A stretch of 64,000 nucleotides of DNA from Verrucomicrobiaceae bacterium (GTDB taxonomy: Bacteria; Verrucomicrobiota; Verrucomicrobiia; Verrucomicrobiales; Verrucomicrobiaceae). The notes under the pieces were generated by a model. The model saw only the letters and a list, made by a program, of their open reading frames with translations, ran no database searches and had not been told where the DNA came from. Each line of letters opens with the position of its first letter. Position 1 is the stretch's first letter. Made by a program: the position numbers and the translations under genes. Below are positions 18,150-27,371 of the stretch, piece by piece. The DNA lies in contig JAEUHK010000124.1 in assembly GCA_016795465.1 (NCBI GenBank), positions 1 through 64,000 on the forward strand. Reading direction: 5' to 3'.

Positions 18150-20962
18150 TGCCATGTTTTGATGCTTAAAAGGTAGTTCATCGGACTCCACCCAGTGAAC
18201 TTTGGCTGGTCACCGGATACTACAGGCTGAAACTTTTGAGTTCTGGATGTTGTACCGAGCCCTGTGGGCGTCCAACTGGCGGCAGTGTTGAACCGCCCGC
18301 TGCCATCCCACCGCCACTGTGCTCTAGCAAGGACAGTGTACTTATACGGCGCATCAGAAGTTTGAACCGCGAAATCGAGTTCAAAATCATATATCCAAGC
18401 GTTTGTCACAACATACTTGGTCAAGTCCACTATCAAACTAGGAACCTCACCTGACGGACTGTCTTCAGTTGTGAACTGTGTTGCGCCTGACGAAGACCAA
18501 CCGCCCCGCGGAATCACGCTGAATGAATTGAGCCCTCCAGCATTCGATTGGTTATACCACGGACTGGATACCTGCGCGGCCGTTGCGCCAGCTACATCAA
18601 CATGCCACGCACCGCTCTGCACGCTGCATACTTTGATTATGTCAGGAATCCGACCATCAGAGTATGTCGCCCGAGCCTGAGTGAACCGTCCACTTTGGAT
18701 CCACCCGCATCGAAATCTATCCGCGACTCGGGTTTGACCCGCAATATCCGGACCAGTCACAGAACTCACCACCAGTTTGCCTTCCATGGCAGCAGGAGTG
18801 ATTGGTATCAAGGAGGATACGATGCGATTGGGTGAGGATGGATGCTGCCGAGTTAGGAGCGGGCGACAGACGATTTGATTCGAGGCACCCGCAAAATCGA
18901 TCTTGAACTCCACCACATTGACCTCGCGGCTCCACATGTAGTCCTGGTTGATGTAGTAGTTGCAGAGGCCGACGACGGGGCCGCTGTCCCAGAGGATTTC
19001 CACGTCGTTCACATCGCCCGTGGGGCGGCTCATGATACGGCCCCCCGTGGGGTCGATCCACTTGCTGCCCGGCGGCGCTCCAAACGCGGTGTAGCGGTGC
19101 CGCGAATACCCCGGCACATTCAGCGGCCCGCCCCACTCGAACACGGTGATCTTGATCCGGTCCACCGGGGTTGTTGTTCCTGCGTAGGACAAGCCCAAGG
19201 TGAGAAAATCCGAGGCCTGGGTAATGCCTTCCACAAACAGCCGGGTGTCACCCCCCGAGGGGACATTCACCGCTGCCGTGCTTCCTCCCGCACCAATGAG
19301 GCCCGTACGGTCTGGATTGGCCCACACTTTGACATGGGCGGGAATGGCGAGCACATACGTGCTGCTCGGAGGCATCGAAGCCCCCCCGCCCCGGAGAATA
19401 ATGGGCAGGAGGTCCGTGTCCGTTCCTCCCCACCACACGCCACCGCTCCAAGAGCCGGGATAGCGGGCGGTGCTGCCCGCCTGTTTCCAATCGGCTTCGT
19501 TGGCTGAATCGTAATCGTCGTCATCATCATTCAGCGGGAGGAAAGCACCGATCGTCTCCTCGCGCGTCTCATCCAGTTGGTTTCCCATGGTGGTGCCGCG
19601 GATCGTGATGGCGTCCAAATCCGGGGTGATATGCTGGATGCTGTAATACCCATTTCTTGGATCGAAGCGCGGATCAATGGTGTAAACAGGGCTGGTGGTG
19701 GCCCCAGCAGGCGTCCACGACATGACCTTGTGCTCCACCGGCCCGCTTTGTGGGACAAACCTCTCCACCCAAAGGACAGTGCGAGGGTCCCCCGCAGCCA
19801 CCTGCCAACGATACTGGCAGCGCCTTACGCCATAGAAATCCGCGAGATAGCTCTGCGAGCCGTCATCTATCCAGTTTTTGAGATACCGGGCAGGAAGGTC
19901 AATGGACCAAGGTGTCGGTGCAAACCCACCGGTGAAAGGTGGAATCGAGGCATTGGCCTCGGCCTCCATCCCAGATCTGGTATAGGACGATGAAATTGTT
20001 TCTATCACCTCGGACGGCGGGCCGATTATGAAAGGATTGTTAGTGTTGTGCCCCCTGCGTACCGTGTCACCCTCGACGTCCCAAAGTTCCGGCGTGTAAG
20101 GTATCAGCCAGCCGGTGACATCCGGCGGATGATCACCTTGATAAGAGCTCTCTGATCCCGTGGTCTTGGAAATCTCCCATGTGCAGCTTCCCTCAATGTA
20201 TTTGTTCTGAGCCACAGACCAGAGCTTCCACTCCCATTTACGCACCAGGTAGCGATTAGCACGCGTCTGAAAGCCACGGTAACCGTGTCTCCACCGGCTG
20301 ACCTCCTTGGACTCCCCTTCGAGCGCAGGCGTGGGGAAATATACTTGATGTGAACCCGGCGAAGACGCCTGCCCGTTCCCGCCCTGGCTGACCGGGCCGC
20401 TGTTTACCAATGGATCCCAGCCGCTCGCGATCTCAATTGCATCTGTATACCCATCCCAATCGCTGTCCATGTCCTGCACCACGAATGAGAACACCGTTTT
20501 CACCTGGCCCGCATTGACGAGGCGGTAGTCATCATCATCGGCGGTACTTGTCGTCCATGGATTGGGCACATTCCTGCCTGCTGCACGCAGCCTGGAGTAT
20601 ATCGTGTTCACCACCGTCTTGAGCTGCCCGGCATTTACCGCCGCGTAATCATCCCTTGCCACACCCGGCCCAGGAGCGGCGTTCCAAGTGTCGAGCAAGG
20701 TGTGGATTTCAGCTCCCGCACCACCAGGAAGAGTGGCATCCAGGTAAACGGCGGTCTTTGAAACGATGGTCTTGAGCTGGCCGTGGTTCACCACGGCGAA
20801 ATCGTCCACCTCGGACGAAGCGTCAAGCACCCCGTAGGAGGCCCACCAAGCAGGAGGAGCCGCAACGACGCTGGAAGTCAGGCTGAGCACCAGCGCCATG
20901 CTAAGGCAGCAGCGCCAGATGAAAGCTTGGCTGGCTTTGCCTTCAAGAAAGGGGCGTTTCAT
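18146..20962 (-). CDS. Large secreted protein with 'VNxGQLK' repeats
   Basis: About 938 residues from the ATG at 20962; the frame is open to 20980. A long basic n-region precedes the hydrophobic part of the signal peptide (LSMALVLSLTSSVVA). The N-terminal 170 residues hold three copies of a ~45-residue repeat whose core is DFAVVNHGQLKTI, DYAAVNAGQLKTV and DYRLVNAGQVKTV. This 'A(V)NxGQLK' repeat is recurrent in verrucomicrobial surface proteins. An Asp-rich calcium-type segment (DMDSDWDGYTDAIEI) follows, then about 750 residues of probable beta structure without a recognised fold. The stop is ATGA-coupled to the small anchored protein. The gene lies 29 bases below the YadA-head-like gene, so a four-gene surface operon is likely. 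Confidence 0.82.
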   Translation of the reverse strand: MKRPFLEGKASQAFIWRCCLSMALVLSLTSSVVAAPPAWWASYGVLDASSEVDDFAVVNHGQLKTIVSKTAVYLDATLPGGAGAEIHTLLDTWNAAPGPGVARDDYAAVNAGQLKTVVNTIYSRLRAAGRNVPNPWTTSTADDDDYRLVNAGQVKTVFSFVVQDMDSDWDGYTDAIEIASGWDPLVNSGPVSQGGNGQASSPGSHQVYFPTPALEGESKEVSRWRHGYRGFQTRANRYLVRKWEWKLWSVAQNKYIEGSCTWEISKTTGSESSYQGDHPPDVTGWLIPYTPELWDVEGDTVRRGHNTNNPFIIGPPSEVIETISSSYTRSGMEAEANASIPPFTGGFAPTPWSIDLPARYLKNWIDDGSQSYLADFYGVRRCQYRWQVAAGDPRTVLWVERFVPQSGPVEHKVMSWTPAGATTSPVYTIDPRFDPRNGYYSIQHITPDLDAITIRGTTMGNQLDETREETIGAFLPLNDDDDDYDSANEADWKQAGSTARYPGSWSGGVWWGGTDTDLLPIILRGGGASMPPSSTYVLAIPAHVKVWANPDRTGLIGAGGSTAAVNVPSGGDTRLFVEGITQASDFLTLGLSYAGTTTPVDRIKITVFEWGGPLNVPGYSRHRYTAFGAPPGSKWIDPTGGRIMSRPTGDVNDVEILWDSGPVVGLCNYYINQDYMWSREVNVVEFKIDFAGASNQIVCRPLLTRQHPSSPNRIVSSLIPITPAAMEGKLVVSSVTGPDIAGQTRVADRFRCGWIQSGRFTQARATYSDGRIPDIIKVCSVQSGAWHVDVAGATAAQVSSPWYNQSNAGGLNSFSVIPRGGWSSSGATQFTTEDSPSGEVPSLIVDLTKYVVTNAWIYDFELDFAVQTSDAPYKYTVLARAQWRWDGSGRFNTAASWTPTGLGTTSRTQKFQPVVSGDQPKFTGWSPMNYLLSIKTWQ

Positions 20963-20991
20963 GGCGATGTGAAGAAACACAGCGTGGATGA

Positions 20992-22443
20992 TCAGGGCTG
21001 CCCGAGGCCGCCGTCATTCTGGAAAGCAGCATCCATGGGCAGATCCCCTCCGGGCTGCACCCGCACTTTTCTGGCCGTGATGGTGCCCTGTGTGCCTTGA
21101 AAGCCCGTCACATTCAGCGTGCCTTCAATCTCAGCCGCGCCTGCGACAGAAACCGGTGCGGCCAACGACACGCCGCCGGTAATCGTGGCCGGACCATTGA
21201 CCGTCAGGCCGCGGCTGATGGTGGCGGTGCCCAGCACATTCAGCGCCTCGGGCGGGCTGGTGTCCGCATGATTTTTATGCCGGATCGTTGTGCGCCCGCT
21301 GAGCTGCACTTCTAAGGCATTGCTCTTGTGCGGGTTCAACTCGGGGTGGAACCACTCGGTGTAAGGCGAAACCCACGCAGGCGGGAGACCGTTGCCAATC
21401 ACAAAGAGCAAATCCCCTGGCAGCCCGGGCGAGGAAAAGTCATTCCACTGCCCCAAAACGACCTGCCCCGGTCCACCCGTTTTGAGGCCGTAGCCCATCA
21501 AGGCCGTCCTGTCATGCACCGCAGTGGACCAACTGCCGGTCGCAAACGAACTCAGCCCGGCAGCCATGATATTCGGGCCACCCAAAGCCACGGATGAATC
21601 CCCCACAGACCACGCCCAAAAACCCAAGGCCATTGAGGTCGAGCCGCTGGCAAACGTCCAGGCACCAATCGCCGCAGAGGCGTAGCCTGACGCCACATTC
21701 CCCTGCCCCGATGTCAGGCTCGCGCTGCCGCTGGCCGTGCTTCCGATGCCAAACGCTGCGGAGGCGTAACCACTGCCCAGAGTCCCATCCCCCATCGCCA
21801 GCGACCCCGCATCGCTCTGTGTCACCACCTGCCGTCCATTCAAAGTGATCGTGCTCGTCGCCGGATTGAGCACGATCTTCTTCGTCGCATCCGCCGGATC
21901 AAACAACGTCAGCGCATTGTCCGCCCCGCCGAGGCGCATGATGGCCGCGCTCCGCAGCGAGATGTCCTCCGACAAACCCGAACCCGAGAGCGGGCGGTGC
22001 CAAGTGTAGTGAAGCGGGCTGCTGCCCGTGATTGGCGAGGCCTGGGTGCCCTCCACATAATCCGTGAAAAACTCCATGCCCGGCAGGCTGCCCGAAGGAT
22101 TCAAGCGGACCAACCCGCTCCAGTCCTGGCGGCCCAGGCTGCTCGTGGCCTCACGCCCCGTGTTGAGAAACAGGCCACCCGGTGTCAACGCCGAGCGGGT
22201 CAGGTAATCGCCCCCAGGCAAGGTGACACCCATCTGGGCCTCAATCTGCCCTGGATTGAGGAATGATTTGAGCAACCCACTGCCATCGAGCGTCACGGCA
22301 TCGGTGTTCGCTGGTGGCGGATTCACCAGCAGGTTTCCATTGATGGTCGTGAGGTCATTCAACGTTTGCTGCGCGAAAACCGGGGTGGCGAGCATGCTGC
22401 CCAGCACGAAGAGGCGGTAGAGACAGGTTTGATGTGTTTTCAT
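20992..22443 (-). CDS. YadA-head/Hep_Hag-like surface fibre protein
   Basis: A 483-residue secreted protein (signal peptide ending LATPVFAQQ). Residues about 215-320 contain repeated 14-residue-type units with the small-residue pattern of trimeric adhesin heads: GYASAAFGIGSTASGSAS, GYASAAIGAWTFASGSTS, then VGDSSVALGGPNI. These fold as a left-handed beta-roll in YadA-type trimers. No C-terminal YadA anchor barrel was found. The C-terminal part has phage-tail-like 'LNVLGTATISRGLTVNG' repeats common in verrucomicrobial fibre-like proteins. A trimeric extracellular fibre is a reasonable inference. Confidence 0.78.
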   Translation of the reverse strand: MKTHQTCLYRLFVLGSMLATPVFAQQTLNDLTTINGNLLVNPPPANTDAVTLDGSGLLKSFLNPGQIEAQMGVTLPGGDYLTRSALTPGGLFLNTGREATSSLGRQDWSGLVRLNPSGSLPGMEFFTDYVEGTQASPITGSSPLHYTWHRPLSGSGLSEDISLRSAAIMRLGGADNALTLFDPADATKKIVLNPATSTITLNGRQVVTQSDAGSLAMGDGTLGSGYASAAFGIGSTASGSASLTSGQGNVASGYASAAIGAWTFASGSTSMALGFWAWSVGDSSVALGGPNIMAAGLSSFATGSWSTAVHDRTALMGYGLKTGGPGQVVLGQWNDFSSPGLPGDLLFVIGNGLPPAWVSPYTEWFHPELNPHKSNALEVQLSGRTTIRHKNHADTSPPEALNVLGTATISRGLTVNGPATITGGVSLAAPVSVAGAAEIEGTLNVTGFQGTQGTITARKVRVQPGGDLPMDAAFQNDGGLGQP

Positions 22444-22506
22444 GATGTTTGAGAATGGTTTCCCGGTTGGTTACGACAGGTCCGGTCTTCGAATGCGGCC
22501 CCGTGA

Positions 22507-23388
22507 TCACCCGCCGACGCTCACGCTGGCCTCCGCGCTCCACTGGCCGACCTGGTGGTCGTCCACGCGGTAGATGGCGCGGTATTTCCATTTCGTGAGG
22601 GCGGCGGGGAAAGGGGTCGTGTCCAGGTAGCCGGGCGTGGTGTCGTAGGTGAGGACGACCCAGCCTTTGCCATCGGCGCGGTCCACCTGGATTTCGCATT
22701 GGTCCAGGAACTTGGCGAGGCCCTGCCAGCCCCAGCCGATCTGCACGCCAGCAGCGGAGACGATGGCGGTGATGTCCGGGCGCACCAGCTCGAAGTCTGG
22801 CGTGGTCTCCACGGAGCCGAGGATGCCCAAGTCCACGCACATCGGCTCCGGGCAGGCATCGTTTTCCTTCAACTCGGCAATGAGATCAAAAATACGGGAC
22901 AGCGCCCCGGCGGGACGTGCCACCACGCCATCCGGCAGCGCGGGCGGCGTATGCACCGGGAGCACCAGCGGGCCGCTGCCGCTCATCGCCTGCTCCAGCG
23001 CGTTCGTGGCGGCTTTCCCATGTGTGCGCACGGATTCCAGCCAGGAGACAAGCAGATAAACCAGCCAGCGGGCATCCGCGATGATGTCCGCCACGCGTGG
23101 GGCGGGCAGGCCGAGGGCGGCGGCGTGAAGGGCCAGCTTCAGGCGGAAGTTTTCCAGCCAGACGGCCTGGTCTGCCTGGCGTGTGGGGAAGTAGTTCTGG
23201 CGTTTCATACGGGTGTGACGGTGGGTGGTGGAGGATGGATGAGGAGGAATCACATAGGGCACGAAACCGGGATCACCCGGCTCACGGGCATAGCCGAGGC
23301 CATCGGGGCCGAAAAAGAGGTTCGGGTCGTCGAAGGTATAACCGCGGCCGGTGTGGGGATTGATGGCATCGAAGTGGAGCAGGCGCAT
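22507..23388 (-). CDS. Hypothetical protein with C-terminal FN3-like domain (two family units fused in frame)
   Basis: Two starts are plausible. The ATG at 23208 gives a 233-residue protein beginning MKRQNYFPTRQADQAVWLEN. The ATG at 23388 adds 60 residues containing YTFDDPNLFFGPDGLG and REPGDPGFVPY, which look like a separate short family but read through in frame without a stop. The main part is helical for about 120 residues, then beta-rich with an FN3-like end (EIQVDRADGKGW, YDTTPGYLDTTPF, KWKYRAIYRVDDHQVGQWS). Similar proteins recur in Verrucomicrobiota next to fibre or collagen-like genes, but function is unknown. It is upstream of and probably co-transcribed with the YadA-head-like gene, with a 21-bp DNA array beyond it. 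Confidence 0.72.
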   Translation of the reverse strand: MRLLHFDAINPHTGRGYTFDDPNLFFGPDGLGYAREPGDPGFVPYVIPPHPSSTTHRHTRMKRQNYFPTRQADQAVWLENFRLKLALHAAALGLPAPRVADIIADARWLVYLLVSWLESVRTHGKAATNALEQAMSGSGPLVLPVHTPPALPDGVVARPAGALSRIFDLIAELKENDACPEPMCVDLGILGSVETTPDFELVRPDITAIVSAAGVQIGWGWQGLAKFLDQCEIQVDRADGKGWVVLTYDTTPGYLDTTPFPAALTKWKYRAIYRVDDHQVGQWSAEASVSVGG

Positions 23389-23638
23389 AAGGTCGCTGCG
23401 CTCCCGCCGTGAGCGGTAGGCAAAGGGCGTGGAGCCCTTGAAATCCCACGCTGTGCCGTGTGAGCTGTAAGGGGCGCGGATTCCGCCTCGCACGGTGTTG
23501 GGGCTTTCCTGCAGGGATCGTCCTCGTGCTCGTTCTCCCCCTCGTCCTCGATTCTGGGAGCCTGTTCCATCGTGTTTCGAGGGTGAAAAAGGACGGAAAG
23601 GGCCTCTCCGAGCCCAAAAAGCACCGAAACGGAGAAAA

Positions 23639-23866
23639 GGGGGCGGTTTCCTGGAAAAAGGGGGCGCTGAAAAACGCTCCGGGATGGCCCCCAGAAAGAA
23701 AGGGGGCGGCGAAAAACCCGAACGGGGCACCCCCATGGAAAAAGGGGGCGCTGAAAAACGAAAAGGGGGCGATCCCGCCGAAAAAGGGGCTGCCCCCGGA
23801 AGAAATGGGGGCGCTCACCTGAGAAACGGGGGCCATCCCGCAGAAAAAGGGGACGCCCCCTTTTTT
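23639..23866. repeat. Degenerate 21-bp phased tandem array (array A)
   Basis: The motif (A)4-5(G)4-5CG recurs with its closing C at 23644, 23665, 23707, 23728, 23749, 23770, 23790, 23812, 23833 and 23854. That is multiples of 21 bases with at most one base of drift over eleven phases (one unit, near 23686, is degenerate). The last unit forms a perfect 9-bp A5G4/C4T5 hairpin (23844-23852 with 23857-23865). Shorter GGGG/CCCC palindromes sit near 23729 and 23791. On the minus strand the array would encode proline/phenylalanine heptads (APFFxxx), but all minus frames are open, so coding is not supported. Confidence 0.8.
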
Positions 23867-23952
23867 CAGCTCGCAAGCCCGAGAAACCCGCGATGCTCCC
23901 AAAAAACCGGCTCGTGCTTGAAAAGGGCTTTTCGCCTGAATGCGCCGCCTTA

Positions 23953-23986
23953 CTGCCCTCTGCCCTCTGCCCTCTGCCCTCTGCCC
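23953..23986. repeat. Heptanucleotide tandem repeat (CTGCCCT)n
   Basis: Almost five perfect copies of the unit CTGCCCT lie in a row, 34 bases in all. It is a simple-sequence tract outside any supported gene and may vary in copy number between strains. Confidence 0.9.
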
Positions 23987-24186
23987 AGCAAATCCCTCAG
24001 GTGAAGGTCAACCGAATTCCCGAGAAATACCCTTCCCCCATCTAGGTGGTCAGCCGGGGTGTGCATTGGCCATGAGTGGTTGGACTGCATGATTTTTGCG
24101 GAATTCTTTTCGGTATAACCCGAGTGACCTTTTTTCCGCAATGTTTTTTTCCTACCCGCTGGCACGTCCCAAGGACACCGGGCTTT

Positions 24187-25407
24187 TTACCGCGGCCGGG
24201 CCACCATCAAGCAGGTCGTCGAGGGCTGGAAAAGGTAGCCGATGCCGAAATCGAGCGGTTTGACCGGGTGGCGGCCGCTTTGGTAGGCCTGCATCAGATC
24301 GGGCTGCTGGCAGCCTTTGAAGACTTCGAGGGTGCCCTGGTAGTTGCCGTAGAGCCAGAGGCTCCAGCCGTAGCGGCCAAAGTCAGCATACGGGATGCCG
24401 GAGGGGTCCTGGACGATGACGCTGGCGTTTCGCAGCATGAAATCGCGGATTCGGGAGAAGCCGCCGTCGTGCATGAGGTAGGAGGCGCTCTTTGTGAAAG
24501 CGGGCACGCGGCCGAAACTCTGCACAAACCGCAGGAAGGAGCCGCTGAGGCCGCCATTCGAGAGATCCTGGCGAAAGTAGAAGATGCGCTTCTGCGCCCC
24601 CCAGCCGCTGCGGGCACGGATCATGAGACCGGTATTTCCGGAGGAGCCAGCCATAGTGACATTGCCCGATCCATCAAGCCGCACGGTGTCCACGGAATCG
24701 ATTGTGTGGCCGGTGCGGGCGAGGAAGACCATCAGCACGGGCAGCACGCCGCGGAATCGCGTGGCCTGGAGGTCCTTGCGCATGTCCGTGGTGATGAAAT
24801 AACTGAACTGCATGCTCGTGGAGAGTGTGGTGCGGAGGCGGGCGAGGCCGTTTTCGACCTCGGGAGCACTCAGGCCGCCGAGCTGCGGCATCGGGTCCGC
24901 GCCTTCCAGACCGCAGAGGATGTAAGTCTCCGCACTGGGGAAGAAGGCGCTGGCAAAAAGGAAGTCCGGTCCGCTGAAGGGATAGAAGAGCGTGCTGGAA
25001 CGCTGCGCATCGCCGATCTCGCCACCGGCCCAGCTTTGAATCGGGCCGCGATGCAGCGACTCATGGGTGGACCACATCACATCGAGACGCTGGCGGTGCG
25101 TCTGCCACGCCGCGGAATTCCGGATGCCGGAGAGTTGGTCGTAGCCATCGGCATCCATGCCGGCAAGCATGCGGGCGGTGTCGTTGATCGTGGTGGCGTG
25201 CGTGGGCACGTTCATGGAGGCCGCGCCGTTGTAGAGAGGGCCGCTGCCATCGACCGGCAGGGCTCGGAGCACCGGGCTGGAGCCGCCAAAGGTGGTCGAA
25301 GCGGTCTGCCAGTTCCTCGGGTAGGCGCAGGAGGCCAAAACAAGCGCTAGGCTGAGGCCGGCAGCGCGGAGGAACATCATCCCGTTCACGTCTGGAGAAG
25401 CTTTCAT
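24187..25407 (-). CDS. Hypothetical lipoprotein
   Basis: About 406 residues from the ATG at 25407; ATGs at 25380 and 25377 are alternatives. A hydrophobic stretch ends in the lipobox LVLASC, so the mature protein is probably lipid-anchored at Cys. The body has repeated references to aromatic and glycine-rich segments (FYPFSGPDFLFASAFFPS, DFGRYGWSLWLYGNYQGT). Two cysteines near the C-terminus (KGCQQPDL and STTCLMV) could pair. No family was recognised. It is separated from the fibre operon by the repeat-rich stretch and from the acyltransferase upstream by about 150 bases. Confidence 0.75.
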   Translation of the reverse strand: MKASPDVNGMMFLRAAGLSLALVLASCAYPRNWQTASTTFGGSSPVLRALPVDGSGPLYNGAASMNVPTHATTINDTARMLAGMDADGYDQLSGIRNSAAWQTHRQRLDVMWSTHESLHRGPIQSWAGGEIGDAQRSSTLFYPFSGPDFLFASAFFPSAETYILCGLEGADPMPQLGGLSAPEVENGLARLRTTLSTSMQFSYFITTDMRKDLQATRFRGVLPVLMVFLARTGHTIDSVDTVRLDGSGNVTMAGSSGNTGLMIRARSGWGAQKRIFYFRQDLSNGGLSGSFLRFVQSFGRVPAFTKSASYLMHDGGFSRIRDFMLRNASVIVQDPSGIPYADFGRYGWSLWLYGNYQGTLEVFKGCQQPDLMQAYQSGRHPVKPLDFGIGYLFQPSTTCLMVARPR

Positions 25408-25559
25408 GCGGGCGCGGATTTTAGTGGTCATCGCTGCTTCGCCAACTCCCGATTTGTAAGTGCTTGTCACGCCATTTCTGATGCCATCGAATGCCTATGG
25501 CCTTTTCAGCCTAGAATTGGCCGGACGCCAATTGTTGGCTCCCCCGAATCTTTCGCCAC

Positions 25560-27371
25560 TCACTCAGCCTTCATCTCGATCCCATGCTGCGAGAGGTAGG
25601 CACGGCACTTCTCCTCGCCCATGTACTTGCTCAGCGTGCGGGGATCGATCTCCTTGAAATCGACCATAATGAGGCCGTCGAGCACATCGGAGAAGTCCTT
25701 GTCCACGTTGAAGCTCAGGATCGTGGCGTTGAGCTTCAAATAATGCTTCAGCAGCACCGGGATGCCCTTGCCATCCGTCTCCACGCTGGAGACGAGGGCG
25801 GAGCAATCGTCCACATTTTGCAGATTTGCGGAGATGAACTCGCGCATGAGCCGGCGGCCGCGGATGTAGCGGAAAGGATTCCGCGGCTTCACAAAGCTGG
25901 CGAGCTGCGGGTGCAGTTTGTTGTCCTGCAAAAAGGCCACGATGATCTTCCGCGAGAGGCTGTTGTAGTCCCGGCTGATGCTCACGGGGCCAAAGAGCTT
26001 CGTGTACTGCGGATTTCGAGCCACCCAGTGGGCGATGCCTTTCCAAAGCAGCGGCAGCGAGGCCAGATTCCGCTGATAAGCCTTCACAATGAAGCTGCGA
26101 CCCATCTCCACCGCATTGCCGAGATGCGAGAGGAAGGGTTTTTCGAAACGGAACAGCGTGCTCGTGTAGAGGCCCTTCGGTCCGTATTCGCGCAAAATGA
26201 TGTCCGCACGGCCGAGACGGTAAGCGCCGGCAATCTGCTCCTTCTCCTCGTCCCACAGAATGAGGTGCTCGTAGTAGCGGTCAAAGCGATCGAGGTCCAC
26301 GGCCTCGCCCGTGCCTTCACCCACTTCGCGGAAGGTCACCTCACGCAGGCGGCCGATCTCCTGCAGCAGGCAGGGGATCTCGTGCGAGTGCGCTTGATAG
26401 ACGGAAAGGTTCCCCTGCCCCACCAGGCGTCCGCCGCGGGCACGGAGCTGGTCCACCTCGCACACCATGCGGGTCTGAAAATCGGGCGCGGGCTCCGGCA
26501 GCGTGCCATCGGCGTTTGGCTCGATCACGACCTTCGGCACCTTGCCGCGCTGATGCAGCACAAAGGTGTGGATGCGCAGGTAGCGGGTGAGCGACTCGTC
26601 ATCCTCGAATTTCTTCAAGCGTGAAAACGGGATCGCATGGCCCACCCGCATCGGAACCTCCGTTCCCTCGCGTTTGTTGAACTCACGCAGCAGCAGGCTG
26701 GTGCGCAGCCGCGGATGAATCAGGCCCGCGGTGTGGAAAAGAGCGCTGTTGGAGCCCGGGAAATACACCGGCAGCACCGTCGCCTGCGTGCGGCGCACGA
26801 GCGAGCCGAGGTGATTCGTCCACGCGGGCTCCTCCACGCCGCGACCGGGCTTGTAGGCGGCCACTTCACCGGCCGGGAAGATGATCATAGCACCACCGCC
26901 GCGCAGCAGCCGGATGGCGTCCTTCATCGGGCCGAGGTTTTGCTTCGCCGCGCCTTCGCCGCCAAACGGATTCACCGGGATGATGTGACCCTCCAGCTCC
27001 TTCATCGCGAGCATCATGGAGTTCGTCATCACCTTCAAATCCGGCCGGAACTGCGCCGCCCAGCGGCTGAGCATCACCGGATCGACGATGCCAAAGGGAT
27101 GATTTGCGATGATGATGAGCGGCCCGCTCTTCGGAAACTCGAAACCAGAGGGCAGGTCCACTTTTTCGCGAGCATTGATCACCTTCGCCACCGAATCGAA
27201 CCACGCAAAGACACTCGGATGCTGCGGATGGTCGCGGAACAGGCGGGCAGAGCCTTCGTAAACCGCGTTGAAGCCCTTCAAGCCGAGCGATTTCTCCAAA
27301 GCGGGACCGAACACGCGGTAAAGCCTGCGCTGGAGGGGAGTCTTGAGATGTTCGCTGAGGTCGAAAACCAT
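25560..27371 (-). CDS. OlsF-like bifunctional acyltransferase (PlsC-type domain plus GNAT/OlsB-type domain)
   Basis: About 603 residues from the ATG at 27371 (MVFDLSEHLKTPLQ). The N-terminal half is a lysophospholipid acyltransferase with the NHPFGIVD (HX4D) motif and the FPAGEVA block. The C-terminal half is an OlsB-type N-acyltransferase (hemolysin-like GNAT) with REVGEGTGEAVDLDRFDRYY, then YRLGRADII and LGNAVEMGRSFI. This domain order matches OlsF, a known single enzyme that makes ornithine lipids, phosphorus-free membrane lipids. The amino acid acylated (ornithine, lysine, glycine or other) cannot be read from sequence. The gene stands alone between a lipoprotein and an intergenic region. 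Confidence 0.83.
   Translation of the reverse strand: MVFDLSEHLKTPLQRRLYRVFGPALEKSLGLKGFNAVYEGSARLFRDHPQHPSVFAWFDSVAKVINAREKVDLPSGFEFPKSGPLIIIANHPFGIVDPVMLSRWAAQFRPDLKVMTNSMMLAMKELEGHIIPVNPFGGEGAAKQNLGPMKDAIRLLRGGGAMIIFPAGEVAAYKPGRGVEEPAWTNHLGSLVRRTQATVLPVYFPGSNSALFHTAGLIHPRLRTSLLLREFNKREGTEVPMRVGHAIPFSRLKKFEDDESLTRYLRIHTFVLHQRGKVPKVVIEPNADGTLPEPAPDFQTRMVCEVDQLRARGGRLVGQGNLSVYQAHSHEIPCLLQEIGRLREVTFREVGEGTGEAVDLDRFDRYYEHLILWDEEKEQIAGAYRLGRADIILREYGPKGLYTSTLFRFEKPFLSHLGNAVEMGRSFIVKAYQRNLASLPLLWKGIAHWVARNPQYTKLFGPVSISRDYNSLSRKIIVAFLQDNKLHPQLASFVKPRNPFRYIRGRRLMREFISANLQNVDDCSALVSSVETDGKGIPVLLKHYLKLNATILSFNVDKDFSDVLDGLIMVDFKEIDPRTLSKYMGEEKCRAYLSQHGIEMKAE

Larger units (their letters stand above)
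23389..24186. other. Gene-free stretch with phased repeats
   Basis: No convincing gene lies here; the long open frames on both strands come from G/C- and A-rich repeats lacking stop codons. It holds a 21-bp phased array (23639-23866) and a heptanucleotide tandem repeat (23953-23986). A ~200-base stretch at 23987-24186 contains several T-runs and no recognised element. The region separates the fibre operon from the lipoprotein gene. Confidence 0.6.

Noticed and set aside
23282-23902. Open minus-strand frame over array A encoding proline/phenylalanine heptads
   Set aside because: All three minus frames are open there because the C- and T-run repeats contain no stop codons; no start, signal or family supports a protein, and the same holds for the plus-strand frames.
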